Assembly (NCBI RefSeq): GCF_026343185.1 | Contig: NZ_JAPEMA010000004.1 | Coordinates: 424,929 to 488,928, forward strand | DNA length: 64,000 bases | Direction: 5' to 3' | Origin: Streptomyces sp. NBC_00091 | GTDB lineage: Bacteria > Actinomycetota > Actinomycetes > Streptomycetales > Streptomycetaceae | Shown: positions 31,111 to 39,236 of the stretch, piece after piece | How positions within the stretch are numbered: the first letter of the stretch is position 1 | Layout: every line of letters starts with the position of its first letter | Notes under the pieces: model-generated | Database searches by the model: none | Seen by the model: the letters and a program-made list of their open reading frames with translations, nothing else | Told to the model about the DNA's origin: nothing | Program-made: the position numbers and the translations under genes

Positions 31111-32607
31111 TCAGGGCCTGCCTGGCGGTTCCTGCCGGCTCGGGTACGTGATGTCGAACCACGTGAAGTGGGCTTGGCTGGTGGAGGGGCGGCCGTTGGA
31201 GGTGGCGTAGAGGCCCAGCTGGACACTGGTGAACAGCGGGGTGAGGAAGGTGGCTTCGATGGTGGCCAGATCCTCCCAGGCGCCGTTCGGAGCCGCGTGG
31301 GCGAAGGTGTGGCTGAAGCCGCGGATGCGGACCCCCAGGCGAACGGGGCCCGGCGGGACGGGAACGCCGGCCAGGATCTCGGGCCCGTGGCGGAGGCTGA
31401 GTCCCTCCGTGGTGCGAAGGAAGAGGAGATGGGTGTCGTCGTCGAGGACTACGGCGAGGCCTGCCTCTTCGTCCGGTGCGGCGGGGACGAAGTGCAGTTC
31501 GGTGGAGACGTCGCAGTCGGGCTGTTCCTGGGGGCGGGCCAGGAGGGACGGGACGGTGCGTTCGCCGAGGTGTTCGGGGCGGAGCTGGAGGCGGAGTCCG
31601 TCGCCGGTGGTCCAGAACCGCGCGGGTGGGGTGCGCAGGGTGCTCCAGTCGGCGGCGAGGGTGGCGAAGTCGTCGTGGAGGGGCCGGCGGAGGTCGGTGT
31701 GGTCGACGGGAGAGAAGACCGGCCAGCCGTCGTCCCAGGTGATCCGGCTGAGGAAGGTCTCGCGGCCGAGGGCGGAGCCCGGGCGGACGCCCAGAAGGAA
31801 GGCCCGCCAGTCGCCGTACGGGGTTTGGACGAGGTCGGCGTGCCCGGTGCAGGTGACCGGCCCCTTGGCGGGTGGGAGCACCGGGTTGCCGGGGGCGCCC
31901 TCGTAGGGGCCGGTCACGCGGTCGGCGCGGGCGGCCACCACGCTGTGGTCCACATCGGTGCCGCCCTCGGCGGTGAGCAGAAGATAACTGCCGTCGATCT
32001 TGTAGAGGTGCGGGGCTTCCGACCATCGGGCGCCCGGGTGGCTTCCCGACCACAGGACGTGCTCCGGTCCCGTGAGCAGTCGTTCGTGGGGAAGGTATTC
32101 GCGCATCCAGATCGCGGTGCGGCCGCCGGCCTCGTCCAGCACGCGGGCGGCGGTGAACCAGGCCCGGCTGCCGCCGCCCCCGTCGCCATCGCCGTCGTCC
32201 GGACCGTCGTCGAAGAACAGCGACGGGTCGAAGCCCTCGCCGTCCAGCCAGATCGGCTGTGACCACGGCCCCGCCGGGTCGGTCGCCGTGACGACGAAAT
32301 GGCCGGGGCCGTCCATCAGTGTGCAGACGAGATGGAAGACCCCCTCATGGTGCCGGATCGTCGGTGCGAACAGACCCCGTGAGGGCTCGCACCCGTCGAG
32401 GTCGAGCTGCGACGCTCGGTCGAGCGCGGAGCCGATGCGCCGCCAGTTCACGAGATCGCGGCTGTGGAAGACGGGAAGGCCCGGGAACCATTCGAAGCTG
32501 GACGTCACCAGGTAGTAGTCCGCTCCCACCCGGCAGACGGACGGGTCGGGCCGGAACCCGGGCAGCACGGGATCACCGAAGACGGGATCATCGCAGGACG
32601 TGGTCAT
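31111..32607 (-). CDS. GH43 beta-xylosidase/alpha-L-arabinofuranosidase, intracellular
   Basis: A 498-residue enzyme without a signal peptide, so it acts on imported oligosaccharides. The GH43 propeller opens with LPGFRPDPSVCRVGADYYLV (catalytic Asp in RPDPS). It has GLFAPTIRHHEGVFHL and a SEAPHLYKIDG segment holding the catalytic Glu. A C-terminal beta-sandwich (from about residue 300, DFATLAADWSTLR) is typical of the xylosidase subfamilies. Its ATG overlaps the GH3 stop as ATGA, so the two are translationally coupled. It would complement the GH3 enzyme by removing xylose or arabinose caps. A short acidic Asp/Gly insert (DGPDDGDGDGGGG) interrupts the propeller. Confidence 0.9.
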   Translation of the reverse strand: MTTSCDDPVFGDPVLPGFRPDPSVCRVGADYYLVTSSFEWFPGLPVFHSRDLVNWRRIGSALDRASQLDLDGCEPSRGLFAPTIRHHEGVFHLVCTLMDGPGHFVVTATDPAGPWSQPIWLDGEGFDPSLFFDDGPDDGDGDGGGGSRAWFTAARVLDEAGGRTAIWMREYLPHERLLTGPEHVLWSGSHPGARWSEAPHLYKIDGSYLLLTAEGGTDVDHSVVAARADRVTGPYEGAPGNPVLPPAKGPVTCTGHADLVQTPYGDWRAFLLGVRPGSALGRETFLSRITWDDGWPVFSPVDHTDLRRPLHDDFATLAADWSTLRTPPARFWTTGDGLRLQLRPEHLGERTVPSLLARPQEQPDCDVSTELHFVPAAPDEEAGLAVVLDDDTHLLFLRTTEGLSLRHGPEILAGVPVPPGPVRLGVRIRGFSHTFAHAAPNGAWEDLATIEATFLTPLFTSVQLGLYATSNGRPSTSQAHFTWFDITYPSRQEPPGRP

Positions 32608-34823
32608 GGAACCGGGACGATCTCGACCGGCACGGACAGCACCCGGTCGGCCGCCGGGTGGCGTACGGGGCCCTCCAGAGTGAAGGAGCCCTGGAGCGGC
32701 AGGTCGCCGCTGGACCGTCCGACGGCCACGCCGATCTCCCCGGGCTCCACTCTCCTGCGCAGGTCGAGCCCGGTGAAAGAGGTCCGGTCGGCATGGACGG
32801 AGAAGGTGATCCGGGCGGCCGCGCCCGGCTGCAGCTCGACCCTGCCGAATCCGGCGAGCCACCGTTGCGGCCGGACGACGGACGCCACGGGATCGGAGAG
32901 GTACAGCTGGACCACCTCGGTCCCGGCCACCTCGCCGACGTTGCGTACGGTGACCGAAACGGAGACGGCCCCGTCCGTCGCGGCAACGGGATCCACCGAC
33001 AACTCCGAGCAGGTGAAGCTGGTCCAGCTCAGCCCGTGTCCGAAGGGGAACAGCGGGGTCGGGTCCACCGAGCTCCAGTCGGTGTGCCCGCCGAGCCTCG
33101 CGTGCAGGTAGGTGCCGGGCTGGCCGCCGGCCTGGCGGGGGATGGAGACGGGCAGCCGCCCGGACGGTTCCGCGGCCCCGCTGATGATCCGGGCCAGCGC
33201 CGTCCCGCCCTCCTCGCCGGGGAAGAAGGCCTGCACCACGGCCGATGCGCGCTCGGCCAGCGTGCCGAGTGCGTAGGGCCGTCCGGAGACGAGGACCAGA
33301 ACGGTCGGCACCCCGGCGTCCAGAACGGCGTCGGCGAGCGCGGCCTGGTCGCCGGGCAGGTCGAGGGTCTCGGCGTCGCAGCCCTCGCCGGAGGTGCCCC
33401 GGCCGAACATGCCGGCCCGGTCCCCGAGCACCAGCACGTTCACGTCCGGATCGTCCGCGGTGACCGTGAACCCGGCAGCGGTGAGCGCCTCGCCGAGCGT
33501 CGGGATCTCCAGCCCGAGGTCGCCGGGCAGCGCGACGTGGTTGGGGAAGGAGTAGCAGCCGAGGAAGGACTGGGGGTCGTCGGCGTACGGCCCGCTGATC
33601 GCCACGCGGCACGGCCGCAGCGGCAGGGTGCCGTCGTTGGCGAGCAGCACGGTGGACCGTTCGGCCAGGAGCCCGGCCAGTGCCCGGTTCTCCGGCGGGT
33701 CGAGGTCGACCGGCTCGGGCTTGACGGGTTCCCAGCCGGGGTCGAGCAGGCCGAGCTCGGCCTTCTGCAGCAGGACCCGTTCCGCGGCCCGGTCGATGAG
33801 CTCCTCGGACACGACTCCCGACCGGACGAGTTCGGTCAGCGGCTCGCCGTAGCAGCGGGCCGTGGGCAGCTCGACGTCGATTCCGGCGGTCAACGCCAGC
33901 GCGCCGGCCGCGCCCCGCGATCCGGTGACACCGTGCCGGGTTTCCAGGAAGGAGACGGCGTAGTAGTCGGCGACGACCACACCGCTGAAAGCGAGCTCAC
34001 CCCTGAGCAGCTCGGTCAGCAGCCGTTCGTCGGCGGCCACCGGGACTCCGTCCACGTCGGTGTAGCTGTTCATCACCGACCGGGCGCCTCCCTCGCGCAG
34101 TGCCCGTACGAATGGCTCGACCAGTACGTCGGCGAACTCGCGCGGCCCCGAGGAGACGGGGGCCATGTTCCGGCCGCCGCGTGAGGCCGAGTACCCGGCG
34201 AAGTGCTTGAGCGTCGCCACGATCCCGGCGCCCTCCAAGCCCTGCACGTAGGCGGTGCCGATCGCTCCGACGAGGTAGGGGTCCTCGCCTATGCACTCCT
34301 CGGTCCTGCCCCATCGGTAGTCGCGGACCACGTCGAGCACCGGGGCCAGCCCTTGGTGGACGCCGACCTGCCGCATCCCCGCGCCGATGGCGGAGGCCAT
34401 CTGGCGCACGAGCCCGGGATCGAAGGATGCGCCCCAGGCCAGCGGCCCGGGGAAGACCGTGGCTCCGAACGTCATGAACCCGGTCAGGCACTCCTCGTGA
34501 GCGACCGCCGGGATCCCGAACCGGCCGGATCCGGTCACCTGCCGCTGGAGCGAGGCGAGCCGCTCCATCCCGGCCTCCACGGCGATCGGCGCGGTGCCGT
34601 ACACCCGGGTCAGCTGGCCGAGGCCGTGGGCGACGATGTCGTCCAGGCCGGGCGCGGACTCGCCCGAATCGTCCTCCATCGGCGCGACCGGTGCGCCCGG
34701 ATCCGACGGCAGCGCCCAGAAGCCGGTGAGCTGACCCGCCTTCTCTTCCAGCGTCATTCGTTTCAGCAGATCGGCGACTCGTACGGACACGGGTATGAGG
34801 GGGTCACGCCAGGGCTCGGTCAA
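32604..34823 (-). CDS. bxlA: GH3 beta-xylosidase (BxlA-like), intracellular
   Basis: A 739-residue family 3 enzyme with no signal peptide, expected to split xylobiose and xylo-oligosaccharides brought in by the divergent bxlEFG transporter. The N-terminal GH3 barrel has MTLEEKAGQLTGFW, GRTEECIGEDPYL, TLKHFAGYS and GVVVADYYAV, with the nucleophile Asp286. The C-terminal GH3 domain (STVLLANDGTLPL, LFPFGHGLSWTSF) and a fibronectin-III-like end follow. It uses a TTG start at 34823 preceded by AGGAG. It lies 31 bases after the LacI gene and overlaps the GH43 start, making a bxlR-bxlA-GH43 operon. Confidence 0.9.
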   Translation of the reverse strand: MTEPWRDPLIPVSVRVADLLKRMTLEEKAGQLTGFWALPSDPGAPVAPMEDDSGESAPGLDDIVAHGLGQLTRVYGTAPIAVEAGMERLASLQRQVTGSGRFGIPAVAHEECLTGFMTFGATVFPGPLAWGASFDPGLVRQMASAIGAGMRQVGVHQGLAPVLDVVRDYRWGRTEECIGEDPYLVGAIGTAYVQGLEGAGIVATLKHFAGYSASRGGRNMAPVSSGPREFADVLVEPFVRALREGGARSVMNSYTDVDGVPVAADERLLTELLRGELAFSGVVVADYYAVSFLETRHGVTGSRGAAGALALTAGIDVELPTARCYGEPLTELVRSGVVSEELIDRAAERVLLQKAELGLLDPGWEPVKPEPVDLDPPENRALAGLLAERSTVLLANDGTLPLRPCRVAISGPYADDPQSFLGCYSFPNHVALPGDLGLEIPTLGEALTAAGFTVTADDPDVNVLVLGDRAGMFGRGTSGEGCDAETLDLPGDQAALADAVLDAGVPTVLVLVSGRPYALGTLAERASAVVQAFFPGEEGGTALARIISGAAEPSGRLPVSIPRQAGGQPGTYLHARLGGHTDWSSVDPTPLFPFGHGLSWTSFTCSELSVDPVAATDGAVSVSVTVRNVGEVAGTEVVQLYLSDPVASVVRPQRWLAGFGRVELQPGAAARITFSVHADRTSFTGLDLRRRVEPGEIGVAVGRSSGDLPLQGSFTLEGPVRHPAADRVLSVPVEIVPVP

Positions 34824-34854
34824 GGAGTTCTCCTAGGGACTTCGACGACACGAC

Positions 34855-35868
34855 CTAGAGACGGGGCGGGGCGGTGGAGAGCCTGACCTTGAGCTCGGTC
34901 GAGAGCTCCATCCGGGGGCTGACCAGGGGCTGACCGTCCAGGAGCTGGAAGAGTGTGCGGGCGGCGAGCCGGCCCATCTCCTCCAGCGGCTGGCGCACCG
35001 TCGTCAGCGGCGGTGACAGCCATTCGCACATCGGCAGGTCGTCGAAGCCGACCACGCTGAGGTCCTGGGGGATGCTCAGCCCGCCCTGCCGGGCGGCTTC
35101 GTAGACGCCCATCGCCTGCTGGTCGCTGCCGGCGAAGATGGCGGTCGGCGGCTCGGGAAGGGCGAGCAGTTCCCGTGCGCGCTGGAACCCGCCCTCGTGC
35201 TGGAAGTCGCCGAACCGGATCAGGTCGCGGTCGACCTCGATCCCGGCCCGCTCCAGCGCGGCGCGGTATCCGTCGATGCGGGCCTGACTGCAGAGCATCT
35301 CCTTGCGCCCGCCGATCGCGCCGATCCGGCGGTGCCCCAGCTCCAGCAGGTGCTCCGTGGCGGCGAGGCCGCCCGCCCAGTTGGTCGCGCCGATGCTCGG
35401 CACGCCGTTGCCCGGCAGGTCGATCGGGTCGATGACCACCAGCGCCACCCCGGCCTGTTCGACCTGGGCACGCTGGGCTTGGGTGACCGAGGCGGTGACG
35501 AGGATGACGCCGTCGCTGTGGTGCAGGACCGGCAGGGCGGCCCAGCTCGACGGCGTGGCTTCGCCCGGCGGGACGAGCGACACGACGGTGCCGACGCTCC
35601 GCTGGGCGCACTCGGCCTCGACGCCGCGCAGGATCTCCACCGCCCACGCGCTGTCCAGACCACCGATGATCAGGTCGACCAGGCCGGACCTGCGGGCCCT
35701 GGCCTGCCCGCCGGGGTGGAGGTAGTTGTGGGAGCGCAGCAGGCCCTCGATCCGTTCGCGTGTCGAGGGTGCGACATCGGAGCGGCCGTTGACCACCTTC
35801 GACACGGTGGCCTGGGAGACCCCTGCCTCCGCGGCGATGAGGGCCAGGGTCGGACGCTGCTCGCTCAA
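34855..35868 (-). CDS. bxlR: LacI-family repressor of the xylan/xylobiose locus (BxlR-like)
   Basis: A 337-residue LacI repressor. The helix-turn-helix TLALIAAEAGVSQATVSKVV lies at about residues 6-25, followed by NGRSDVAPSTR. The ligand domain has VDLIIGGLDSAW, IFAGSDQQAMGVYEAAR and VVGFDDLPMCEWLSPPLTTVRQP. The TTG at 35868 follows GGAGAGAAG; the frame extends 81 codons upstream across the promoter region without a ribosome site. It is divergent from bxlE, and CGAAAGNATTTCG sites lie in the gap and upstream of xlnA. By analogy with characterised Streptomyces BxlR, xylobiose or xylose is the probable inducer. Confidence 0.88.
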   Translation of the reverse strand: MSEQRPTLALIAAEAGVSQATVSKVVNGRSDVAPSTRERIEGLLRSHNYLHPGGQARARRSGLVDLIIGGLDSAWAVEILRGVEAECAQRSVGTVVSLVPPGEATPSSWAALPVLHHSDGVILVTASVTQAQRAQVEQAGVALVVIDPIDLPGNGVPSIGATNWAGGLAATEHLLELGHRRIGAIGGRKEMLCSQARIDGYRAALERAGIEVDRDLIRFGDFQHEGGFQRARELLALPEPPTAIFAGSDQQAMGVYEAARQGGLSIPQDLSVVGFDDLPMCEWLSPPLTTVRQPLEEMGRLAARTLFQLLDGQPLVSPRMELSTELKVRLSTAPPRL

Positions 35869-35910
35869 CTTCTCTCCTCTGTGCGGACGTTCTGGGCTGA
35901 CGACAGGTAT

Positions 35911-35922
35911 CGCAAACTTTCG
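35911..35922. promoter_or_regulatory. Degenerate BxlR-type site near the bxlR promoter
   Basis: CGCAAACTTTCG, on the other strand CGAAAGTTTGCG, one mismatch from an ungapped CGAAA/TTTCG palindrome. It lies 43 bases upstream of the bxlR start, a position suited to autoregulation. Confidence 0.45.
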
Positions 35923-35997
35923 AAGAGTTTCCAGTCGGCGCGACCAGGTTGTCAAGCTCCAAGTGCGCTGCTGCCAAAGGGAAATCAGTAAGAAAGC

Positions 35998-36026
35998 TTG
36001 ACCGGGGGCCCGTGCGTTCCTAGTTT
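35998..36026 (+). promoter_or_regulatory. Predicted bxlE promoter
   Basis: TTGACC (35998-36003), a 17-base spacer and TAGTTT (36021-36026), a good match to the vegetative Streptomyces promoter consensus. Transcription would start near 36033, and the BxlR-type operator lies about 20 bases downstream, where it could block elongation or clearance. Confidence 0.65.
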
Positions 36027-36052
36027 GTGGCAGCACCGAATCGAGGATGTTG

Positions 36053-36065
36053 CGAAAGAATTTCG
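36053..36065. promoter_or_regulatory. BxlR-type operator in the bxlE leader
   Basis: CGAAAGAATTTCG, 34 bases upstream of the bxlE start codon and downstream of the predicted transcription start. Confidence 0.7.
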
Positions 36066-36098
36066 AAATCGAACCGTGTTCCCCACCCCGGAGGTCCC

Positions 36099-37391
36099 AT
36101 GGCCAGCACACCCCCGAGCCGACGAAGCTTCCTGGCGCTCTCGGGCCTGACCGCTCTGTCCGTCTCGCTGACCGCGGCCTGTGGCGGCGGGGACTCCGGC
36201 TCGATGCCGACGGCCGGCGGCAAGGTGACCTTCGCGTGGTGGAACATCGCCACGACGGAGCCGGGGAAGTCCCTCTTCCCGCAGATTTCCTCGGCGTTCA
36301 CGGCCGCCCACCCGAACATCACGATCAAGACGACCTCGTTGGAGAACGAGGCGTTCAAGTCCAAGCTGACCGCCACCACCTCTTCGGGAAAGCTCCCCGA
36401 CGTCTTCCAGACCTGGGGCGGCGGCGTTCTGCGGCAGCAGGTCGACGCGGGGCTGGTCGAGGACCTCACCGACGTGTTCGGCTGGTCGTCCGAGCTCACC
36501 CCGGTCTCGCTGCAGGCCTATCAGTTCGAGGGCCGGACCTACGGGGTGCCCTACGACGTCGGCATGGTCGGCTTCTGGTACAACAAGAAGCTCTTCGCCA
36601 AGGCCGGGATCGCCGCTCCGCCGGCCACCTGGGCCGAGCTCCTGGAAGACGTCAAGAAGCTCAAGGCGGCGGGCGTCACTCCGATCGCCCTCGCGGGCAA
36701 GGAGAAATGGCCCGGCCACTACTACTGGGCCTACCTCGCAATGCGCGTCGCAGGCCTCCCCGCGCTGCAGCAGGCCGCGACCGCCAAGGACTTCACCGGC
36801 GCGGGCTTCGTCCAGGCAGGCACCCACCTCAAGGAGCTGGTCGACCTCCAGCCGTTCCAGACTGCCTTCCTCGGCGCCGGCTACGCCACCCCCGGCGGCC
36901 AGGCCGCGACCATGGGCAACGGCAAGGCCGCCATGGAGCTGATGGGGCAGTGGGGGCCGTCGGTGCAGAAGGACGCGGGCGCCGACCTCGGCGCGGACCT
37001 GGGCTTCTTCCCCTTCCCCACGGTCGACGGCGGGGTCGGTCGGGCCACCGACGTGTTCGGCGGTGGCGGTGGCTTCGCGCTGCGCAAGGGTGCGTCGAAG
37101 GAGGCGCTGGACTTCCTGAAGTTCTTCGTTCTGGACAACCAGTCCAAGCTGCTGGCCTCCAACGGCTACCTGCCGGTGGTCAAGGGCGCGGAGAGCCAGC
37201 TCACCGACCCCAACAGGAAGGTGGTGGCCGACAGCCTGGTCAAGGCGACGGGCTTCCAGCTCTTCCTCGACCAGGCCTACCCGCCGGCGGTCGGCCAGGA
37301 GGTCAACGACAGCGTCGCCGACCTCATCGCGGGCAAGAAGACGCCCGAGCAGGTCACCAAGTCGATCACCGAGGCTGCGAAGGGTGCCTAG
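36099..37391 (+). CDS. bxlE: Xylo-oligosaccharide-binding lipoprotein (BxlE-like) of a CUT1 ABC importer
   Basis: A 430-residue extracellular solute-binding protein (SBP_bac_1 type). The N-terminus combines a twin-arginine motif (SRRSFL) with a lipobox ending LTAAC (Cys28), so it is probably a Tat-exported lipoprotein. VTFAWWNIATTEPGKSLFPQ, DVFQTWGGGVLRQQVDAG and YDVGMVGFWYNKKLF are typical of the BxlE group. The ATG at 36099 has GGAGG upstream. It heads a nine-gene rightward operon. No ATPase is encoded in the cluster, so the shared MsiK-type ATPase elsewhere in the genome must energise it, as is usual for Streptomyces CUT1 systems. Confidence 0.9.
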   Translation: MASTPPSRRSFLALSGLTALSVSLTAACGGGDSGSMPTAGGKVTFAWWNIATTEPGKSLFPQISSAFTAAHPNITIKTTSLENEAFKSKLTATTSSGKLPDVFQTWGGGVLRQQVDAGLVEDLTDVFGWSSELTPVSLQAYQFEGRTYGVPYDVGMVGFWYNKKLFAKAGIAAPPATWAELLEDVKKLKAAGVTPIALAGKEKWPGHYYWAYLAMRVAGLPALQQAATAKDFTGAGFVQAGTHLKELVDLQPFQTAFLGAGYATPGGQAATMGNGKAAMELMGQWGPSVQKDAGADLGADLGFFPFPTVDGGVGRATDVFGGGGGFALRKGASKEALDFLKFFVLDNQSKLLASNGYLPVVKGAESQLTDPNRKVVADSLVKATGFQLFLDQAYPPAVGQEVNDSVADLIAGKKTPEQVTKSITEAAKGA

Positions 37392-38373
37392 CTCCGTGTC
37401 CACCCTGACCAAGGAGCGGACGCAGGACGCCGGGCCGGTGGGCCCGCCCGCCCCGGCACGCTCGCTCCCGCGCCGGCTGGGAAGCTGGGCGTCCGTCGCC
37501 TGGTTCCTCGTCCCGGCTCTGGTCCTCTTCCTCGTCTTCGTCCTCGCCCCCATCGCGGTCGCCGTCTACACCGGCTTCTTCAAGTGGGGCGGGGTCGGCC
37601 CCCTGGAGGAGTTCGTCGGCTTCGGGAACTACGCCACCCTCTTCCGGGATCAGGTCTTCCTCGGCGATCTGGAGCGCGGGCTGTACCTGATCACGCTGTC
37701 GATCACGGTGCAGTTGCCGTTCGCGCTGTTCACCGCCGTCCTGCTCAACCAGAGGCTGCGCGGCCGGGCCGTCTACCGGATGCTGTTCTTCGCGCCGTAC
37801 ATCCTGTCCGAAGTGGTCACGGCGGTCCTCTTCACGATGATCTTCCTTCCCGGTGGCGGCATGGCCGACCATCTCGCGGGCGCCCTCGGCCTGGAGGGGC
37901 TGCAGGGCAAGTGGCTCGCCGATCCCTCGACGGTCATGCCGACCCTGTTCGTGGTCATGACCTGGAAGTACTTCGGGTTCCACATGATGCTCTTCCTCGC
38001 CGGGCTGCAAAGCATCCCGGGCGAGATCCTCGAGGCAGCCTCCATCGACGGCGCCGGCGCCTGGCAGCGCTTCCGGCACGTGACGCTGCCGTTGCTCGGC
38101 CCGACGATCCGGATCAGCGTCTTCCTTTCGGTCATCGGCGCCATCCAGCTCTTCGACCTCGTCTGGGTCATGACCGCGGGCGGGCCCAACCACTCCTCCG
38201 AGACGATGGCGATCTCGATGTTCCAGTTCGGGTTCAAGCGCTACCAGGTCGGCTACGCCAGTGCGATCAGCGTGGTCCTGTTCATGATCAGTCTGGTCTT
38301 CTCCCTCTTCTACCAGCGGTACGTTCTGCGCCGTGACCTGAGCGGGGCCGTCACCACGGGAGGTGGCCGATGA
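37384..38373 (+). CDS. bxlF: CUT1 sugar ABC transporter permease (BxlF-like)
   Basis: A 329-residue inner-membrane permease with six predicted helices (the first at about residues 37-60). The EAA loop motif ILEAASIDGAGAWQRFRHVTL is the ATPase docking site. It is the MalF-type partner of BxlG. The frame opens with GTG at 37384, overlapping the bxlE stop; GTG at 37396 is an alternative start. The stop overlaps the bxlG start as ATGA. Confidence 0.9.
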   Translation: MPSSVSTLTKERTQDAGPVGPPAPARSLPRRLGSWASVAWFLVPALVLFLVFVLAPIAVAVYTGFFKWGGVGPLEEFVGFGNYATLFRDQVFLGDLERGLYLITLSITVQLPFALFTAVLLNQRLRGRAVYRMLFFAPYILSEVVTAVLFTMIFLPGGGMADHLAGALGLEGLQGKWLADPSTVMPTLFVVMTWKYFGFHMMLFLAGLQSIPGEILEAASIDGAGAWQRFRHVTLPLLGPTIRISVFLSVIGAIQLFDLVWVMTAGGPNHSSETMAISMFQFGFKRYQVGYASAISVVLFMISLVFSLFYQRYVLRRDLSGAVTTGGGR

Positions 38374-39200
38374 ACGCCCGCAGAACGACCCGCGGCCTGT
38401 CGCTGCACGCCGTGGTCTGGCTGATCGGCGCGTTCGTCGTCGTGCCGCTGGTCTACGCGGTGATCTCCGGGTTCAAGAGCACCGGCGAGCTGACGACCAA
38501 CCCGTTCGGGCTGCCGGAGCACTGGAAGACCGGCAACTACACCGGCATTCTCGGCGACGGAATGTTCTGGCGGCAGATCGCCAACAGTGCGGGCATCGCG
38601 ATCGGCACGGCATGCTGCACGGTGGCGGTCTCCGCGATGGCGGCGTTCGTACTGGCCCGCTACGCCTTCCGGGGCAGGGAGCTGTTCTACACGCTGTTCA
38701 CGATCGGGCTGATGTTCCCGTTCGCGGTGGCCGTCCTGCCGCTGTTCCTGCTGCTGCGCAACTTCGACCTGCTCGACAACCCGCTCGGAGTGATCCTCCC
38801 GCAGGCGGCCTTCGGGCTCCCCATGACGATCATCATTCTGCGCGGGTTCTTCCGGACCGTCCCGGCAGAGGTCGAGGAGGCGGCCGTCATGGACGGCTGC
38901 GGCAAGTTCCGCTTCTTCTGGAAGATCCTGCTGCCGATGGCGCGTCCGGCGCTCGGCACGGTTTCGGTGCTGGCGATCGTCGCGAGCTGGAACAACTTCT
39001 TCCTGCCGCTGCTGGTGTTCAACGACCCGAAATGGCAGACGATCCCGGTCGGCGTCCAGCAGTTCCAGGGCCAGTACTCGACCGACTACGCGCTCGTCCT
39101 CGCCTACATCGTGCTCGCGATGGTCCCCGCCCTCGCCTTCTACGCCGTCGCCGAGCGGCAGCTGATCGGCGGACTGACCGCGGGCGCCACCAAGGGCTGA
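38370..39200 (+). CDS. bxlG: CUT1 sugar ABC transporter permease (BxlG-like)
   Basis: A 276-residue MalG-type permease with six predicted helices and the EAA motif VEEAAVMDGCGKFRFFWKI. It is translationally coupled to the preceding permease, and GGAGG lies ahead of the ATG. The short C-terminus (ERQLIGGLTAGATKG) is typical of this subfamily. The GH30 gene begins 36 bases downstream with no terminator, so the secreted enzymes belong to the same transcript. Confidence 0.9.
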   Translation: MNARRTTRGLSLHAVVWLIGAFVVVPLVYAVISGFKSTGELTTNPFGLPEHWKTGNYTGILGDGMFWRQIANSAGIAIGTACCTVAVSAMAAFVLARYAFRGRELFYTLFTIGLMFPFAVAVLPLFLLLRNFDLLDNPLGVILPQAAFGLPMTIIILRGFFRTVPAEVEEAAVMDGCGKFRFFWKILLPMARPALGTVSVLAIVASWNNFFLPLLVFNDPKWQTIPVGVQQFQGQYSTDYALVLAYIVLAMVPALAFYAVAERQLIGGLTAGATKG

Positions 39201-39236
39201 CCCGTCCCGCCCGACCTCCACCCCCGAGGAGACGCC